Shown here one piece after another: positions 61,125 to 64,000 of a DNA stretch of 64,000 nt. The translations under genes and the position numbers were made by a program. Below the pieces are notes generated by a model that worked only from the letters and a program-made list of their open reading frames with translations, ran no database searches and was not told the DNA's origin. Where the stretch lies: positions 1,717,501-1,781,500 of the forward strand of contig JAFCIZ010000001.1 of assembly GCA_017871115.1 (NCBI GenBank), read 5' to 3'. This DNA is from Cunninghamella blakesleeana (taxonomy: Eukaryota > Mucoromycota > Mucoromycetes > Mucorales > Cunninghamellaceae). Numbering within the stretch: position 1 is the first letter of the stretch; each line of letters starts with the position of its first letter.

Positions 61125-63815
61125 TTATTGTATTCTACGTCTTGATAAAGCTCTTTGTTTAATTTGTTCAATTTCTTCTGCTCGTCTTTTTTGCTTATCC
61201 GCTTGTTCCTTTTCTAATCTTTCTTTTTCGTGGTGCTGATGTTGATCATTAAAATTTTGTTGCTCCAATTCCATTTCTTCTACGTCAGGTCGATCTTCAC
61301 CATTCAATCGTGTCTTTGATAATCGGTGTACCCTTTTTAACCCATCACCTTCTTTTACCCAATCCCATATAATTTTACTTACCCCTTTCATCACCGCCTT
61401 ATTTGTATAAGTGACATGCATATACATGACCCAATTTAAATCCTTATATTTCATTTTATGCCGATCTAGTAAATTGTAAAAGGAACAAAGTGGATGAAGG
61501 TGTAATGCTAGTAATTCATTGGAGCTAGTTATTTTATTGCTATTGCTATTTTCATTCCCATGCAGTTGTTCCATTGACGCTACTCCACCATCCATTAATA
61601 AATGTTTATCTAGTGAATAATGTGAAAATACATGCCGGTGTTCGGCTCGGTTGGCTACGTTGCTGAAATAGCCAGTTAAGAATGATTTTAAAATGGGTAC
61701 TGCATCAACTTCATCTTTGCGTTGTTGTTGTTCATCTTGATCATCTTCTTTCCTTTTTTTATGCTTTGATTTTCTTTTATGCTGGCTAAGGACCGGTGCA
61801 TGTAAAAGTGGTAAATTAAGTTTTTTCATTATATCCATTAATTGTTCGCGAACATGTACAGCTGATTCCAAAACTTTTGAATGAATATAATTATCTTTAC
61901 ACCATTGCCGTTGCTGTTTCACATCCTTTCGTAATGATCGCCAAGTGTTCCATACATTTAAATATGTCATATGGTCACCACTATGATGAGCAAAGCTTAA
62001 TTTACATTCTTCTGCTTGGATGACTAGTTTTTCTATCTCTTGCTGATCTAGATGCTGCCCATGTTTACCACGCAAAGATGGTGATTTAAAAAGGTCCATT
62101 TCCCCAGCTAATAAGCTTGCAATGGTAACAACCTCATAACTACAATGATAAGTAGTAGCTGAGGTCACTAATACTTTTGACAATGATGGTGTTAAAGGAA
62201 ATGCACTCATTTGATCCCCTAGGGTTGTCAATTGCCCAACTTCATCGATAGCTCCCAAGAGATACAAATGTTTTAAAGCTGTTTTTACCATGGTAGGGTC
62301 AGGTGGATCAAGGAATGGGAAATGTAATATATCAATGATACCCCTTTTTTTCAAACCAAGTACGGTACTAAGTAAACTACTACGTTGGATTTCAGGTATG
62401 GGGTTGGATTGCATGGCATCAAAACTCTCTTCTTTATATAATCTATATACTTTTCCAGGCCCTGTTCTTCCAGCACGACCAGCCCGTTGAATCGCTGTAG
62501 CTTGACTAATTTCCGTAACTAATAAAGCATCCATTCCTGTTGTTGGGTCATATGATTTTTCTTTAACAAATCCAGAATCAACAACGTACTTTATACCAGG
62601 AATTGTGATAGAAGTCTAAAAAAAAAAAAAAAAAAATTAATATATAAAAGAAACATAAAAGGATGATATATCATGCTTAAAATTATATTTACATATTCCT
62701 TTTTTTCTAAAGAAATAAAAAATAAAACATCATCATTTTACCTGAGCTACATTGGTTGCAAAAACAACTTTTCTTCTTCCAACAGGTGAAGGAGTGAACA
62801 CTGCCTTTTGATCCCAAGTCTCCATACTAGCATATAAAGGTAAAACATCCAATTGATGAGATTGATTTGCTTCTTTAGCTTTTTGAATCAATTTTTTACA
62901 AGCCCGCTCTATATCATGTTGCCCAGTTAAAAAAACCAAGATATCTCCAGGGGAATCTTTATAACGAGTATGAATATACCAAGTAGTGTCAATAGCAATA
63001 TCAACAAAGGAATTCTGTAGTGCTGATAATCTCTTTGCTTCAGGCACATAAATGGTTTGCACAGGAAAAGTGCGACCAGGAATGGCGAAAAGGGGACATC
63101 CATCAAAAAAATCAGAGAACTTTTCTACTTGTAAGGTAGCTGACATGATTAATATCTTTAAATCAGGTCGCAAATGATGTGTTTGTTTTAATAATCCTAA
63201 TAAAACATCGGTCTCTAAAGTACGTTCATGAGCTTCATCGATTATAATTACTGAATATTGTTTCAAAAGCGGATCTAAAGTGGCTTCACGTAATAATACA
63301 CCATCCGTCATATATTTTAACCGAGTTGAATCCTTGGTACAGTCGTCAAATCGTATTGTATAACCAACAGTTGTCCCAAGTTTAACATTCATTTCTTCAC
63401 AAACACGTTTAGCAACTATACAGCAAAAAGAAATAAAAAGAAAAAAGAGAATATATTACTATTACTACTATAATTATAATATAAAATATAATATAGTATA
63501 TTACCTGTAATAGCAGCAATACGCCTAATAATATATATACGATCATAAGAATGAGATGAGATTAGTTTTCATAAGGTACAATCATACAAGAAGCATAGTA
63601 TTTTTTTTAAATATCATCAATCTTCACCTTGGCTGAGTAACACCTATTCGTTTGACATCTAGCCCTTCTAATATATATTGAGGGATTTGTGTTGTTTTTC
63701 CAGATCCAGTTTCTCCAATAATAACTAATATATTATGTTCCCGAATAGCCTCAAGTAATTCATGTCGATATTCAAATGTAGGTAATGATTCTCTTTGTTG
63801 TTGAATATTCATCAT
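61125..63815 (-). CDS. DEAH-box ATP-dependent RNA helicase (DHX33/DHX40-like group)
   Basis: Four exons: 63628-63815, 63505-63524, 62742-63415, 61125-62615; 790 residues. Helicase motifs in order: [11 protein letters not shown] (34-43), Ia TQPRR, II DEAH (129-132), III SAT (161-163), [22 protein letters not shown] and [15 protein letters not shown] (337-349). The HA2/winged-helix region follows ([20 protein letters not shown]) and an OB-fold region ([20 protein letters not shown]) before a charged coiled tail. Such enzymes remodel spliceosomes, ribosome precursors or RNA-protein complexes. The lack of a long N-terminal extension and of S1 or RS domains argues against Prp22 and Prp16. The exact paralogue cannot be fixed by eye. 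Motif V has Gln where most members have Glu (NVAET). Exon 2 is only 20 nt and restores RRIAAIT. The first of two adjacent ATGs is taken as start. Confidence 0.88.
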
Positions 63816-64000
63816 ATATATTTTATTATATTATTTTTTAAAAAAAATTAAGAAAAGGGTAGAGAAAAAAAAAAAATCTAGAGATGAAAATAAAAAAATA
63901 AAGCATTTGTTTTTTTAAAAGTCCGTTTTTTTTTTTATCTATAACCCCGCTAAGGATACCACTTGATAGTGGGGGAAGTGATTCAACCTAAGCAAAGATC

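Noticed and set aside
63930..64000. GC-richer segment at the right edge (CCCCGC...GTGGGGG...GATTCAACC) as a tRNA
   Set aside because: No cloverleaf could be drawn: the T-arm lacks a GTTCRA core and the arms do not pair at the right distances. It is probably the upstream region of the helicase gene.

Overview
The window is nuclear DNA of a fungus, most likely an early-diverging, Mucoromycota-like lineage. It is strongly AT-rich (by eye about three quarters A+T). Most genes are split by many short GT-AG introns of about 45-250 nt, full of poly-T/poly-A runs and microsatellites. The gene set is eukaryotic and mitochondrial (COA6, NDUFAF3, phosphate carrier, carnitine acetyltransferase) and fungal in character: a Vps10-type vacuolar sorting receptor, an Nhp10-like HMG protein and an Inn1/Fic1-like C2 protein. 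Some genes found in animals but missing from yeasts are also present (ARS2, kaptin/KPTN, an IRG-type GTPase, a BRPF-type scaffold). Genus and species cannot be fixed from the sequence. No rRNA, tRNA, CRISPR array or intact transposon was seen.

Layout, left to right. 1-1592 is gene-free. 1593-4550 (+) ARS2/SERRATE. 5536-13034 (-) a very large VPS10-domain receptor. 13627-15876 (-) kelch-repeat membrane protein, divergent from 16339-18949 (+) a DASS/SLC13-type anion transporter. 19477-22212 (+) 6-phosphofructo-2-kinase/fructose-2,6-bisphosphatase. 22963-24473 (-) mitochondrial phosphate carrier. 25706-28456 (-) carnitine acetyltransferase. 29088-30756 (-) C2/proline-rich protein. 31228-32159 (-) RanBP1. 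33228-34680 (+) IRG-like GTPase. 35041-35843 (-) NDUFAF3-like. 36583-37883 (+) Nhp10-like HMG protein. 38510-41108 (-) kaptin-like protein. 42698-43129 (-) COA6. 44370-46458 (-) SLC10A7-like carrier. 46459-50302 is a 3.8-kb gene-poor island. 50303-56332 (-) BRPF/Nto1-like protein, divergent from 57093-58407 (+) a nucleoplasmin-like protein. 58513-60250 (-) unknown protein. 61125-63815 (-) DEAH-box helicase.

The genes do not form one pathway; this is ordinary eukaryotic gene order. Loose themes are mitochondrial energy metabolism (phosphate carrier, carnitine acetyltransferase, NDUFAF3, COA6, PFK-2), nuclear RNA and chromatin work (ARS2, RanBP1, Nhp10-like, BRPF-like, nucleoplasmin-like, DEAH helicase) and endomembrane traffic or signalling (VPS10 receptor, IRG-like GTPase, kaptin-like). 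The most notable items are a predicted myristoylated IRG-family GTPase in a fungus, a kaptin (KICSTOR) homologue, a sorting receptor with three VPS10 modules instead of the usual one or two, and a PFK-2/FBPase-2 whose phosphatase phospho-histidine is replaced by alanine.

Exon boundaries were set by eye from GT-AG sites, reading phase and family similarity. Phases close in every model, but individual junctions may be off by a few bases. Homologies come from recognised motifs, not from a database search.
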